A DNA stretch of 64,000 nucleotides from Streptomyces sp. SLBN-31 (GCF_006715395.1 NZ_VFNC01000001.1:1736001-1800000); one strand, 5' to 3'. Numbered from the stretch's first letter, positions 1 through 8,112 are shown. The notes: a model not told the origin generated them from the sequence alone. A program made the numbers and translations.

Positions 1-120
1 CTGAAGGGCCGGTGGTCCGCCCCCACCCCGCCGGGGCTCGCCGCGTTCCTCGCCGACACCCAGGTCCGCGTCAAGGGATACGCGGACGACCGTACGGCCG
101 CCGCCGTGTGGGAGGCGTGA
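1..120 (+). CDS. C-terminal end of an unidentified protein (5' truncated by window)
   Basis: An open frame enters at base 1 and runs 39 codons to a TGA at 118-120. Third positions are nearly all G or C, as in the neighbouring genes, so this looks like the genuine end of a coding sequence. The tail reads LAAFLADTQVRVKGYADD and closes in VWEA, which I do not recognise. The next gene, a pyruvate oxidase, starts 67 bases later on the same strand, so co-transcription is possible, but nothing here says what this protein does. Confidence 0.6.
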   Translation: MKGRWSAPTPPGLAAFLADTQVRVKGYADDRTAAAVWEA

Positions 121-128
121 CGCGGCGC

Positions 129-147
129 GTTGTGAATTCATGTAACC
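129..147 (+). promoter_or_regulatory. GTTGTGAAT...TGTAACC element upstream of the pyruvate oxidase gene
   Basis: GTTGTGAATTCATGTAACC lies about 40 bases before the poxB start. A near copy, GTTGTGAATCACCTGTAACC, occurs at 7867-7886 in another intergenic gap, and in both places the match runs on into a G-rich stretch. This may be a regulator site or leader motif; the function is unknown. Confidence 0.3.
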
Positions 148-187
148 CGTAGGGACCTGTCGGAGACCGAAGGGGCATGAGAGCACC

Positions 188-1930
188 ATGGCCAAGCAGA
201 ACGTCGCCGGACAGTTCGTCGACATCCTCGTCCGAGCCGGAGTCAAGCGCCTGTACGGCGTCGTCGGCGACAGCCTCAACCCGGTCGTGGACGCCGTGCG
301 CCGCAACGCCGCCATCGACTGGGTGCACGTCCGCCACGAGGAGACCGCCGCCTTCGCTGCCGGCGCCGAAGCCCAGATCACCGGCAAGCTCACCGCGTGC
401 GCCGGCTCCTGCGGCCCCGGCAACCTGCACCTCATCAACGGCCTGTACGACGCCCACCGGTCCATGGCCCCCGTGCTGGCCCTCGCCTCGCACATCCCCT
501 CCAGTGAGATCGGCCTCGGCTACTTCCAGGAGACCCACCCCGACCAGCTGTTCCGCGAGTGCAGCCACTACAGCGAGCTCATCTCCAGCCCCAAGCAGAT
601 GCCGCGCCTGCTGCAGACCGCCATCCAGAACGCGGTCGGGCGGTCGGGCGTCGCCGTCGTCTCCCTGCCCGGCGACATCGCCGACCAGCCCGCCCCCGAA
701 CGGGCCGCCGAGAGCGCGCTGGTCACCTCCCGGCCCACCGTCCGGCCGGGCGACGCCGAGATCGAAAAGCTGGCCGACATGATCGACCGCGCCCAGAAGG
801 TCACCCTGTTCTGCGGCAGCGGCACGGCCGGCGCCCACGCCGAGGTCATGGAGTTCGCCGGGAAGATCAAGTCACCCGTCGGCCACGCCCTGCGCGGCAA
901 GGAGTGGATCCAGTACGACAACCCGTACGACGTCGGCATGAGCGGACTGCTCGGCTACGGCGCCGCCTACGAGGCCACCCACGAGTGCGACCTGCTGATT
1001 TTGCTCGGCACCGACTTCCCCTACAACGCCTTCCTGCCCGACGACGTGGCGATCGCCCAGATCGACGTCCGGCCGGAACACCTGGGCCGCCGGTCGAAAC
1101 TCGACCTGGCCGTCTGGGGCGACGTGCGCGAGACCCTGCGCTGTCTGATCCCACGGGTCAAGGAGAAGACCGACCGCCGCTTCCTGGACCGCATGCTGAA
1201 GAAGCACGCCGGCGCCCTGGAGGGCGTGGTCAAGGCCTACACCCGCAAGGTCGACAAGCACGTCCCCATCCACCCGGAGTACGTGGCCTCCGTCCTCGAC
1301 GAACTCGCCGACGACGACGCGGTGTTCACCGTCGACACCGGCATGTGCAACGTCTGGGCCGCCCGCTACATCTCGCCCAACGGCCGCCGCCGGGTCATCG
1401 GTTCGTTCTCGCACGGCTCCATGGCGAACGCCCTGCCGATGGCGATCGGCGCGCAGTTCACCGACCGCGGCCGGCAGGTGGTGTCGATGTCGGGCGACGG
1501 CGGATTCTCCATGCTGATGGGCGACTTCCTGACGCTCGTGCAGTACGACCTGCCGGTCAAGGTCGTCCTCTTCAACAACTCCTCGCTCGGCATGGTCGAG
1601 TTGGAGATGCTGGTCGCCGGGCTGCCCTCCTACGGCACCACCAACAAGAACCCCGACTTCGCGGCCGTGGCCCGCGCGTGCGGTGCCCACGGAGTGCGGG
1701 TGGAGAAGCCCAAGGACCTCGCCGGGGCCCTGAAGTCCGCCTTCAAGCACAAGGGCCCCGCTCTCGTCGATATCGTCACCGACCCCAACGCCCTGTCCAT
1801 CCCACCGAAGATCAGCGCCGAGATGGTGACGGGCTTCGCCCTGTCGGCGTCGAAGATCGTCCTGGACGGCGGTGTGGGCCGGATGCTCCAGATGGCCCGC
1901 TCCAACCTCCGCAACGTCCCGCGGCCCTAG
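188..1930 (+). CDS. poxB: Pyruvate oxidase / pyruvate dehydrogenase (quinone)-type ThDP enzyme
   Basis: 580-residue thiamine diphosphate enzyme of the pyruvate oxidase family. Such enzymes oxidatively decarboxylate pyruvate to acetate and CO2, passing electrons to membrane quinone (PoxB) or oxygen. The order is an N-terminal PYR domain with the activating glutamate in VRHEETAAF (about residue 51), a central FAD/nucleotide domain, and a C-terminal PP domain whose ThDP/Mg motif runs from GDGG (436-439) to NN (463-464). Length matches PoxB. The second Val/Glu position distinguishes it from the glyoxylate carboligase at 35.7 kb, which has Val51. An ATG start at 188 follows a purine-rich stretch (GAGAGC). 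The convergent HTH gene overlaps its stop by four bases. The exact substrate and the quinone link are inferred from family. Confidence 0.85.
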   Translation: MAKQNVAGQFVDILVRAGVKRLYGVVGDSLNPVVDAVRRNAAIDWVHVRHEETAAFAAGAEAQITGKLTACAGSCGPGNLHLINGLYDAHRSMAPVLALASHIPSSEIGLGYFQETHPDQLFRECSHYSELISSPKQMPRLLQTAIQNAVGRSGVAVVSLPGDIADQPAPERAAESALVTSRPTVRPGDAEIEKLADMIDRAQKVTLFCGSGTAGAHAEVMEFAGKIKSPVGHALRGKEWIQYDNPYDVGMSGLLGYGAAYEATHECDLLILLGTDFPYNAFLPDDVAIAQIDVRPEHLGRRSKLDLAVWGDVRETLRCLIPRVKEKTDRRFLDRMLKKHAGALEGVVKAYTRKVDKHVPIHPEYVASVLDELADDDAVFTVDTGMCNVWAARYISPNGRRRVIGSFSHGSMANALPMAIGAQFTDRGRQVVSMSGDGGFSMLMGDFLTLVQYDLPVKVVLFNNSSLGMVELEMLVAGLPSYGTTNKNPDFAAVARACGAHGVRVEKPKDLAGALKSAFKHKGPALVDIVTDPNALSIPPKISAEMVTGFALSASKIVLDGGVGRMLQMARSNLRNVPRP

Positions 1931-3897
1931 CTGTCGTAGGGGACCCAGGCGCGGTCGCCGGAGTCGTTCGTGCCGTACCAGTAGCGCGGCATGTCCGTGA
2001 TGCCGCTCGTGTGGAACGGGCGGCCGTGGTCGTCGATGCGGATCGTGCCCTTGCGGCCCTGCGAGGACCAGTCGAGTTCCAGGTACCAGCGGGCGTCGTG
2101 GGCCCGCGTCGTCGCGTCCACGAGCAGCACCTCGGGGTCCTGGGCGGAGACGCGGTAGGGGAAGTGCACGGCGGGGATGGTGTGTTCGCTGTCGGCGCCG
2201 TCCTTCGGCCTGGCGACCGGCCGGTCGGCGTCGAGGTTCACGGTGAAGCTGCGGGGCGTGAGTTCGCCGCCGCAGCCCTGCTCCATGGCGTAGGAGTTGC
2301 CGGTCAGGGGCTCCCCCCGGCCGACGATCCGTACCCGCAGGGCCTCCAGGACGACGGCCGTCGACGAGCGCCCCTGCACGGAGACCTGCACCAGGGTCTG
2401 CCGCCCGTGCACCGCGCCCTGCGTCGCCGCCCAGGTCCCGGCGTCCTGCTGGACCGGGGGCGGGGGCACCTGGGCGGGCGGCTTGTCGATGACGTAGTCG
2501 TGGCCGCAGCCTCCCTGCCACACCTGGGAGTCCACGGTCCAGGCGAGGGGAAGTCCGGTGGGCCGCCCGCCGGTCCCGCCGGTCCCACCGGAACCGCCGC
2601 CGGGGGCGGCCGAGGCGGTGGGGTTCTTCCCGGCCTCGGGTGAGGACGAGTTCGGGGCGGTGGTGGGGGAGGAGCCCGCCGACGGCTTCGCCGGGCGCCA
2701 CGGCGCGCCCGGAGCCGTCGTCCGGGGCGCCGTGCTGCCGTGCGGCGCCCGCGCCTGCGGCGAACGGTCGTCCGAGAGGGCCGACAGACTCCCCAGAGAG
2801 GCGAGCAACGCACCCACCACACCGACGGACACCATCACCCGCCGACGCCGATACCCGGAACGCGGGCCCGCCACGGGGGCGGACGCGGGCGCGGGTTCGG
2901 GTGCGGGCCCGGCAGCCGCCCCCGCACCCGAACCCGGTTCCTGCGCCGCATCCAGCCCTAACGCCGCGTCCGGTTCCTGCGCCGCATCCAGCCCCAACGC
3001 CGCGTCCGGTTCCTGCGCCGCATCCGGCCCCTGCGCCGCAACCGCGCACTCCGTCGCACCCGGCCTGTCCGCCGTAACCCGGTACTCCGTCGCACCCGCC
3101 CCGTCCACCGCAACGGCGTCTCCGGTGGCGGGCGGCTCGTCCGTCGGCGTCGGTTCGTTCGCCGCAGGCGCGTTCCCCGGGGCGCCCGGCCCCGTCGTCG
3201 CAGGAGGGGTCTCCGGGACACCCGGCCCGATCACCGTAGGCGTGTCCTCGGGGGCGCCCGGCCCATCCGCCGCAGGCGAGCCCTCCGGGGCACCGGGCCC
3301 GGCGGTCGCAGCAGTCTCGTCTGCCGGCCCTGGCCTGGTTGCCGCAGCAGTCTCCTCTGCCGCCCCCGGCCCGGTGGCCGCAGCCGTCCCCTTCGCCGCG
3401 GTCGTCTCTGCCGCCCCCGGCCCGGTGGCCGCAGCCGTCCCCTTCGCCGCGGTCGTCTCTGCCGCCCCCGGCCCGGTGGCCGCAGCCGTCCCCTTCGCCG
3501 CGGTCGTCTCCGCCGCCCCCGGCCAGGTGGCCGCAGCCGTCACCCCCGCCGCCGGCCCGGTGGCCGCAGCCGTCACCCCCGCCGCCCCCGGCCCGGTCAC
3601 CGCAGCCGTTTCCTCCGGTGTGCCGCCCCCGGTCGGCCGGGGGCGTTGGCGGGCTGCCGCGGCTCGCAGCCACAGGCGGTGCAGTTCCAGGCGTTCCTCC
3701 GGTGTCGCCGCGCAGAACGCCGCGAGGCGCTCCACCGGCGCGTACTCCTGCGGTACCGCCTCCCCGGCGCAGTAGCGGTGCAGCGTGGAGGTGTTCATGT
3801 GCAGGCGCCGGGCCAGGGAGCCGTAGCTCCGGTCCGTGCGGTCCTTCAGCCGGCGCAGCAGCGCCGCGAACTCCTCGACCTCGTCCCCAGCCGACAC
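1927..3897 (-). CDS. HTH domain protein with long Ala/Pro/Thr repeat linker and one transmembrane segment
   Basis: 656 residues in four parts. Residues 8-60 (FAALLRRLKDRTDRSYGSLA, then TSTLHRYCAG) form an XRE-type helix-turn-helix of the kind found in many streptomycete membrane-anchored regulators. Residues about 100-340 are a low-complexity Ala/Gly/Pro/Thr linker with two families of exact tandem repeats (17 and 12 residues). A hydrophobic helix (VMVSVGVVGALLASLGSLSAL, about 352-373) would anchor it. The last ~200 residues are an extracytoplasmic domain with paired Cys (GGCGHDY and EQGCGGEL) and an acidic C-terminus. The plan suggests a membrane-tethered DNA-binding protein with an outside sensor. 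The target is unknown. The repeat region reads open in several frames, so the apparent opposite-strand frame here is judged a composition artefact. Confidence 0.75.
   Translation of the reverse strand: MSAGDEVEEFAALLRRLKDRTDRSYGSLARRLHMNTSTLHRYCAGEAVPQEYAPVERLAAFCAATPEERLELHRLWLRAAAARQRPRPTGGGTPEETAAVTGPGAAGVTAAATGPAAGVTAAATWPGAAETTAAKGTAAATGPGAAETTAAKGTAAATGPGAAETTAAKGTAAATGPGAAEETAAATRPGPADETAATAGPGAPEGSPAADGPGAPEDTPTVIGPGVPETPPATTGPGAPGNAPAANEPTPTDEPPATGDAVAVDGAGATEYRVTADRPGATECAVAAQGPDAAQEPDAALGLDAAQEPDAALGLDAAQEPGSGAGAAAGPAPEPAPASAPVAGPRSGYRRRRVMVSVGVVGALLASLGSLSALSDDRSPQARAPHGSTAPRTTAPGAPWRPAKPSAGSSPTTAPNSSSPEAGKNPTASAAPGGGSGGTGGTGGRPTGLPLAWTVDSQVWQGGCGHDYVIDKPPAQVPPPPVQQDAGTWAATQGAVHGRQTLVQVSVQGRSSTAVVLEALRVRIVGRGEPLTGNSYAMEQGCGGELTPRSFTVNLDADRPVARPKDGADSEHTIPAVHFPYRVSAQDPEVLLVDATTRAHDARWYLELDWSSQGRKGTIRIDDHGRPFHTSGITDMPRYWYGTNDSGDRAWVPYDS
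2936..3043. repeat. 36-bp tandem repeat, about 3 copies
   Basis: Units start at 2936, 2972 and 3008. The first two differ by one base (a T/C change) and the third is diverged. They encode repeats of the LDAAQEPDAALG type in the linker of the HTH-transmembrane protein, and the 36-bp period keeps the frame. Confidence 0.9.
3356..3541. repeat. 51-bp tandem repeat, 3 full copies plus a partial
   Basis: Near-identical 51-bp units start at 3356, 3407 and 3458, with a partial fourth from 3509. Each encodes a 17-residue unit containing TAAKGTAAATGPGAAET on the minus strand. High identity at the DNA level points to recent slippage or recombination rather than old protein-level repetition. Confidence 0.92.
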
Positions 3898-4118
3898 CGT
3901 TCCCCCGTCGTCGCGTCGCGTCCCCGTATCCCAGGCACTCCATATACCTGCACGTCAGATGGGCTGGGATGGTTCCACCGTCGCCGAAGGGGCGGCGGAC
4001 GTTGCGCCGGACTCCGCCGACAGCCGATGCTCTTGGTGTCGCACCGACCGGGGCCGGACCGACCTTCCGGCGTCGCGGCGACAGCCCACACCCATGCACT
4101 CACTCACGGGGGACACCC

Positions 4119-4739
4119 ATGCCCAAGCGCACCCGAGCAGGTGTGCTCGTCGCACTCGCCGCCGCGGGCCTCGCCGCAGGCACCGCACTCGCCCAGCCGG
4201 CGGGCGCCGCCACCAAGGCGCCCGGCTTCCTGGCGGCCGCCGACCTTCCGCCGTACGCCTCGTCGTCCTGGACGGCCGGCAAGGTCACCGCCGGCCTGTC
4301 GGAGGCGGTGGAGGTGGACCGCTGCCTGGGCCTGGTGCTGAACGACGACCGGGGCTCCTGGTACCGGGAGTTCCACACCGACCTCGACGCGCACGCCGTC
4401 CAGGTCAGCGTCGAGTCGTCGACCACCGGCGCGGCCAAGGCACGGTTCGCGCGGCTGAACAAGGACATCGCGTCCTGCGCGGCACGGACCGAGAAGGCCG
4501 ACCCGGACCTGAAGGTCACGTTCAAGGACTACGGCACCCTGCCCGTGGAGGAGGGCGCCCACGTCTACGGCCTGCACACGGAGGCCTCCTGGGGCGCGAC
4601 CGACATCCGCCTCCTCGCGGTCGGCCGGGACGGCAAGACCGTGACGGTCGTCGACTGGGGACGGATGGGCGGCTTCAAGGACGCCCCGGTGAAGGCCTTC
4701 AAGAAGACGGCCACCAAGGCCGTCGACAAGCTCCACTGA
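4119..4739 (+). CDS. Secreted protein of unknown function
   Basis: 206 residues. The N-terminus is a classic Sec signal peptide: basic MPKRTR, a hydrophobic core (AGVLVALAAAGLAAGTALA) and an AxA-type cleavage site near QPAGAA (about residue 30). The mature domain of ~175 residues has two Cys (VDRCLGLV and IASCAAR) that could form a disulfide, and a beta-rich C-terminal half. It resembles small extracytoplasmic sensor-like or PknH-extracellular-like domains only loosely, so no function is assigned. The ATG at 4119 is chosen because a GGGGGA Shine-Dalgarno lies 7 bases upstream and the signal peptide starts exactly there. It is followed by a strong hairpin and then by a second secreted protein. 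Confidence 0.75.
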   Translation: MPKRTRAGVLVALAAAGLAAGTALAQPAGAATKAPGFLAAADLPPYASSSWTAGKVTAGLSEAVEVDRCLGLVLNDDRGSWYREFHTDLDAHAVQVSVESSTTGAAKARFARLNKDIASCAARTEKADPDLKVTFKDYGTLPVEEGAHVYGLHTEASWGATDIRLLAVGRDGKTVTVVDWGRMGGFKDAPVKAFKKTATKAVDKLH

Positions 4740-4750
4740 CCGCACGACCC

Positions 4751-4788
4751 GGGCCGCCCTCCTGCCACGGGGGTCAAGAGGGCGGCCC
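4751..4788 (+). terminator. Hairpin after the first secreted-protein gene
   Basis: Perfect 11-bp stem (GGGCCGCCCTC at 4751-4761 pairing with 4778-4788) starting 11 bases after the stop codon. There is no U-tract, as is usual in Streptomyces terminators. Confidence 0.65.
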
Positions 4789-4837
4789 ACCGACCACCCG
4801 ACACGCACCGCACACTTCGAGCAAACGGGGAAATCAC

Positions 4838-5299
4838 ATGAACAGCAAGACCCGCACCGCCCTGTCCGCCGGCGTCCTCGCCGTCGCCCTCGGTCTCGGC
4901 GCCACCGCCCAGGCCTCCGCCGGCGCCCCGCGCAGCGTCAGCGGCAAGCCGTCGGACGACATCACCCGCGTCGCCGACTTCTACGGCACCTACATCGACG
5001 CGGTGACCGACGAGGACAGCGGCAACCTCGGCCAGGCCCTGCGCGCCCACTACCTCACGCCCGCGTTCCAGAAGCAGCTGGCCGCCTGGGAGGACAGGGA
5101 GCACGCCGACGGCGTCCTGCGCGCCCAGAACGTCCCGCTCGCCTGGAAGGTCACCGACAACGGCACCACGAAGAACCACACGGAGGCCGTCGTCACCCTC
5201 ACCTGGAGCCGCAACAGCACCACCAAGGTGTACGTCGACGTCACCCGCGACACCCACCAGATCTACCGCATCGGCGCGAAGGCGCTCGGAGCGAAGTAG
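4838..5299 (+). CDS. Small secreted protein of unknown function
   Basis: 153 residues with a Sec signal peptide (MNSKTRTALSAGVLAVALGL, then an AxA site at about 26-30, QASAGA). The mature part (~120 residues) begins with a helix (DDITRVADFYGTYIDAVTD) followed by a beta-rich end (AVVTLTWSRNSTTKVYVDV), the layout of a small NTF2- or cystatin-like fold; this is an impression only. It has no cysteine. GGGG at 4827-4830 places the ATG at 4838. It lies 98 bases after the upstream secreted protein, with a hairpin between, so the two may be independently expressed. Function is not recognised. Confidence 0.75.
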   Translation: MNSKTRTALSAGVLAVALGLGATAQASAGAPRSVSGKPSDDITRVADFYGTYIDAVTDEDSGNLGQALRAHYLTPAFQKQLAAWEDREHADGVLRAQNVPLAWKVTDNGTTKNHTEAVVTLTWSRNSTTKVYVDVTRDTHQIYRIGAKALGAK

Positions 5300-6016
5300 T
5301 CACTCCGGTGGCGATCGCACAATGAGGATGCGGAATGGCCGCGGCCCGAAGGAGAACCGACCTTCGGACCGCGGCCGTTCCGGCGTGTGCGTCCGGTCCC
5401 GGCTCGGTCACCAGGTCGGAGACAAGCGGATTCAGGCCACTTTCACGAGCCGCAGGCGTTCGGCCGCGGGGGCGAAGAGGTGCGCGCACGGCCCAGGACC
5501 GGCTGCCACGGGGTTTCGTCGTGTACGGCGGGCTCGGCAGACGGGAATCGGTAGTTGGGGCGATCCCCGGCGGTCAGGACGCTGCCCGGACGTGCAGGCG
5601 CGGAGCCGGACGGCACGGCCGTACCGGCGCCCGCGACGTCGTGCGGCAGGCCCTCGACCTGGGCCTCCGGCCCGCCGCCCAGGACCCCGGGGCAGACGGT
5701 TCGACCAGGGCTTTCGGCAGGTCGTGCCGCCCGCGAAGGACTCGCGGGCGGCACGGCGGCGTTCCCTTCCCCGGCACACGGGCGCGGCCGGCGAGACCCG
5801 CTCGCCGCGGTGCACGGGACGCGCGAAATGGCTCATGGCAAGTTCCGGACGCCCTTCCCCGCGTGCGCGGTCGCCGCGCGCGGCGGTCCCCTCGTGGCGC
5901 GGACGGTCCCGGCGGCTTCCTCCCAAAGGCTCCTCCACCCGGCCGGGAGGGCCCCAACCTTGGCCGAACACCTGGTCGTTGAGGAGACGACATGACTGGC
6001 GCGTGTGGCATGGGGC
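5300..6016. other. Gap without a convincing gene
   Basis: About 700 bases. The first 80 hold the terminator hairpin at 5337-5376. The rest has open frames on both strands with poor codon bias. On the minus strand, short stretches that look coding (ending in LFAPAAERLRLVKVA and, in another frame, AVHDETPWQPVLG) would need a frameshift to join, so an eroded minus-strand gene between about 5440 and 5760 is possible but not shown. Confidence 0.4.
5337..5376 (+). terminator. Terminator hairpin after the second secreted-protein gene
   Basis: 16-bp stem with one G-U pair (GGCCGCGGCCCGAAGG at 5337-5352 with 5361-5376) and an 8-base loop, 37 bases after the stop codon at 5299. Being near-symmetrical, it could act on either strand. 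Confidence 0.75.
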
Positions 6017-6559
6017 ATGGATCCCGTGAACGTGTTCGACAAGGAGGGGACCGACATCGGCACGCGGGCGGGGGTCATGAAGAGGCAGGCACGAGGGGGC
6101 GGTCCCATGGCGATCGGGGCCTCCTCGGCTCAGACGGTGGAGGAAAGGTCGGACGGCGTCCCGGCACCGGAGCAGCCGTCGCAGCTACGGCAGAGACTCG
6201 GACGGGCGGACCTGAAGGCGGTGCCCGAGGCGCGCAGGGCGCTGCGCGAGTTGTTGCGGCACTGGGGCAGGCCCGGACGGTCGGAGATCGCGGAGCTGCT
6301 CACCAGCGAACTCGTCACCAATGCGCTCATCCACACCGACCGGGAAGCGGTGCTCACCGCCACCGTGGGATCGCATGGACTACGGGTGGAGGTACGGGAC
6401 TTCGTCGCCCGCAGGCCGCGGCTGCGCGTGCCGGTGGCCGACGACGGTACGAACGGCAGGGGCCTGGTACTGGTGCAGTCCCTCGCGGACGCCTGGGGGG
6501 TGCGGGCGCACGGGGTGGGGAAGGCCGTGTGGTTCGAACTCGAGGCGGAGGCCGCCTGA
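6017..6559 (+). CDS. RsbW-like ATP-binding regulatory protein (HATPase_c)
   Basis: 180 residues from the chosen ATG. The C-terminal ~125 residues are a GHKL/HATPase_c domain like the serine kinase/anti-sigma factors of the RsbW type that are numerous in streptomycetes: helix (VPEARRALRELLRHWG), N-box (LTSELVTNALIHT), then the glycine-rich G1/G2 region (VEVRD, later NGRGLVLVQSLADAWG). The N-terminal ~45 residues are a variable tail. Start choice is uncertain: ATGs at 6077 (GGGCGGGGG upstream) and 6107 (GAGGG upstream) are also good, but G/C-ending codons from 6017 suggest the longer form. Such proteins bind ATP and sequester sigma factors or bind anti-anti-sigma proteins; no partner gene is adjacent. 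It ends before a shared hairpin with the convergent DUF2637 gene. Confidence 0.8.
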   Translation: MDPVNVFDKEGTDIGTRAGVMKRQARGGGPMAIGASSAQTVEERSDGVPAPEQPSQLRQRLGRADLKAVPEARRALRELLRHWGRPGRSEIAELLTSELVTNALIHTDREAVLTATVGSHGLRVEVRDFVARRPRLRVPVADDGTNGRGLVLVQSLADAWGVRAHGVGKAVWFELEAEAA

Positions 6560-6561
6560 AC

Positions 6562-6599
6562 GGGGAGGGGGCGTGGCCCACAGGCCACGCCCCCTCCCC
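6562..6599. terminator. Bidirectional terminator between convergent genes
   Basis: Perfect 17-bp stem (6562-6578 with 6583-6599) and a 4-base loop CACA, placed two bases after the ATPase stop and 14 bases from the stop of the convergent DUF2637 gene. It is one of the strongest hairpins in the window. Confidence 0.9.
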
Positions 6600-6612
6600 A
6601 TGACGGCCGTCT

Positions 6613-7647
6613 CTAGCCGAACTGCTGCTCGAGGTCCTTGAGCTTGCGCTCCAGGGAGTCGAGGCGCGGCAGGGCCATTGTGTCGTCCTCCGCGGTGAGG
6701 TCGACGGTCACCGGGTCAGAACCGCCCTTGCGGACGGGCTGCAACGAGGGACGCTGGCGTACGGGCAGCGGCTCCGGCGCGGATATGGCAGGCTCCGCGG
6801 TGGCCTGCGCGGAGGCCCGCTCCAGGGCCTGCGGCTCGGGCCGGCCACGGCCGACGAACCCGCGGTGGCCGCGGCTGATCGCCTTGAGCTGGGCGCGCTC
6901 GAGGCGGTCCGCCTCGCGCCGGCGCAGCCGGTTCTCGTCCTTCTGCCGCTTGTCCTCGCGGACCTCTTCGACCGCCTCGTCCAGGCTGCGCACACCCTCC
7001 AGGAGCATGAGCGACCAGGCCCTGTAGGTCTCACGGGGCGCCCGCAGCCAGCGGACGATACGGATCTGCGGCAGCGGACGCGGCACGAGACCCTGCTCGC
7101 GCAGGGCAGCGCGGCGGGTCTGCTTCAGCGCGCGGTCGAACAGGACGGCCGCCGAAAGGGACATGCCGGAGAAGAACTGCGGCGCGCCCGCGTGGTCGAT
7201 ACCCCTGGGCGCGTGCACCCAGTTGAACCAGGCCGCGGCGCCCGCGAACGTCCACACCAGTATCCGGGAGCCGAGGGCCGCGTCACCGTGGCTGGCTTCG
7301 CGCACCGCGAGCACGGAGCAGAACATGGCCGCGCCGTCCAGGCCGAACGGCACCAGGTACTCCCAGCCGTCGGTGAGGCCGAGGTTCTGCTGGCCGAAGC
7401 CGACCAGGCCGTGGAAGGAGAGTGCCGCGGCGACCGCCGCACAGCAGAACAGCAGAACATAGGAGGCGGTGGCGTACAGAGCCTCCTTGCGCCTGCGGCG
7501 CTCCTCGCTGCGCTCCCACGAGTCGTCCTTCGCGTGCTCCCCGCCGGACCGCTTGCTGCGCGCGAGCACCGCCACCGCCGCCAGCATGCCCAGGAGCAGT
7601 ACGGCGCCCGGAAGCAGCCAGTTCAGCGATATGTCGGTCAGTCTCAT
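6613..7647 (-). CDS. DUF2637 membrane protein
   Basis: 344 residues. An N-terminal membrane helix (LLPGAVLLLGMLAAVAVLA, 11-29) is followed by a charged stretch, then three or four more helices at about 58-165 (ASYVLLFCCAAVAAALSFHG, YLVPFGLDGAAMFCSVLAV, ILVWTFAGAAAWFNWVHAP, FFSGMSLSAAVLFDRAL). That conserved block is the DUF2637 signature, also seen in plasmid-spread (SpdB-like) proteins of actinomycete conjugative elements. The last ~150 residues are charged and helical (EEVREDKRQKDENRLRRREA, coiled-coil-like) and end in LERKLKDLEQQFG. The start at 7647 has an AAGGGA site 8 bases upstream. No transfer genes flank it, so it is probably a stable chromosomal member. Function is unknown. Confidence 0.8.
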   Translation of the reverse strand: MRLTDISLNWLLPGAVLLLGMLAAVAVLARSKRSGGEHAKDDSWERSEERRRRKEALYATASYVLLFCCAAVAAALSFHGLVGFGQQNLGLTDGWEYLVPFGLDGAAMFCSVLAVREASHGDAALGSRILVWTFAGAAAWFNWVHAPRGIDHAGAPQFFSGMSLSAAVLFDRALKQTRRAALREQGLVPRPLPQIRIVRWLRAPRETYRAWSLMLLEGVRSLDEAVEEVREDKRQKDENRLRRREADRLERAQLKAISRGHRGFVGRGRPEPQALERASAQATAEPAISAPEPLPVRQRPSLQPVRKGGSDPVTVDLTAEDDTMALPRLDSLERKLKDLEQQFG

Positions 7648-7866
7648 CTAGGGGTCCCTTGCATTGGGATAGGGCGTAACGCCCGCCATAGTGGCCCAAT
7701 CCCACCGGCCCTCAGGGGGTTTCGGGGCAAGAGGCCGCCAAGGAAGTGCAAGGGGATGCCCAGGGCGGCGTTCTGCTCGAACTGCCGCTTGAGGGGCGGG
7801 AGTTGAGTTCGAATAAGACTACCCGTACGGATGGTTCTTCGGAAAGTTCCTGCGACAAGTGAGGAA

Positions 7867-7886
7867 GTTGTGAATCACCTGTAACC
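7867..7886 (+). promoter_or_regulatory. Second copy of the GTTGTGAAT...TGTAACC element
   Basis: GTTGTGAATCACCTGTAACC, followed by GAAGGGG. It matches 129-147 upstream of poxB except for the 3-4 bases in the middle. Role unknown. Confidence 0.3.
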
Positions 7887-8049
7887 GAAGGGGCGGTCTC
7901 GTCGCGGCGATCTTACGGGACCGGCGCGGAGGTTGTACCTCCGGGGTCCTCAACTGGCGTCCGCGCCCGACGGCTTGGCCGTCGGCGACGCGACAGGCGG
8001 TCCGGCGTGCCGTGCGCGGGGCGATGCCTCTCCGGGCCGGGGTCGGAGC

Positions 8050-8066
8050 AAGGCAAGCCTTGCCTT
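8050..8066. promoter_or_regulatory. Perfect palindrome AAGGCAAG-C-CTTGCCTT (possible DtxR/DmdR-type iron box)
   Basis: 8-bp arms around one base, 18 bases upstream of the -35 box of the GntR gene. The AGG...CCT spacing recalls the actinobacterial iron box (TTAGGTTAGGCTAACCTAA), but only about 11-12 of 19 bases agree, so the regulator assignment is tentative. Confidence 0.4.
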
Positions 8067-8084
8067 ATTCAAGATAATCGGGAT

Positions 8085-8112
8085 TTGAACTGACGGCTTG
8101 TGCGCTTATGGT
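8085..8112 (+). promoter_or_regulatory. Predicted sigma-70 (HrdB-type) promoter of the GntR gene
   Basis: -35 TTGAAC (8085-8090), 16-base spacer, -10 TATGGT (8107-8112). The transcript would start near 8119, giving a ~58-base leader to the GTG at 8178. Confidence 0.5.

Noticed and set aside
559..2643. Long plus-strand open frame overlapping poxB and the HTH gene
   Set aside because: It is an Arg/Pro/Gly-rich shadow frame in high-GC DNA, lying over two clear genes in other frames.
2936..3541. Tandem repeats as a CRISPR array
   Set aside because: Units are directly adjacent without spacers and encode a protein linker in frame.
2558..3775. Plus-strand Ala/Pro-rich open frame of 405 codons
   Set aside because: Antisense to the repeat linker of the HTH protein, where low-complexity codons stay open in several frames. 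No start context or domain.
872..4099. 1075-codon minus-strand frame
   Set aside because: Shadow of poxB and the repeat region; its repeats are the 51-bp and 36-bp repeats read out of frame.
5430..5990. Possible minus-strand gene in the 5.3-6.0 kb gap
   Set aside because: The two coding-like stretches are in different frames and no family could be named, so it was left as a gap.
6613..7647. DUF2637 gene as sign of an integrated conjugative element
   Set aside because: No integrase, tra or rep genes, or att-like repeats were found near it.
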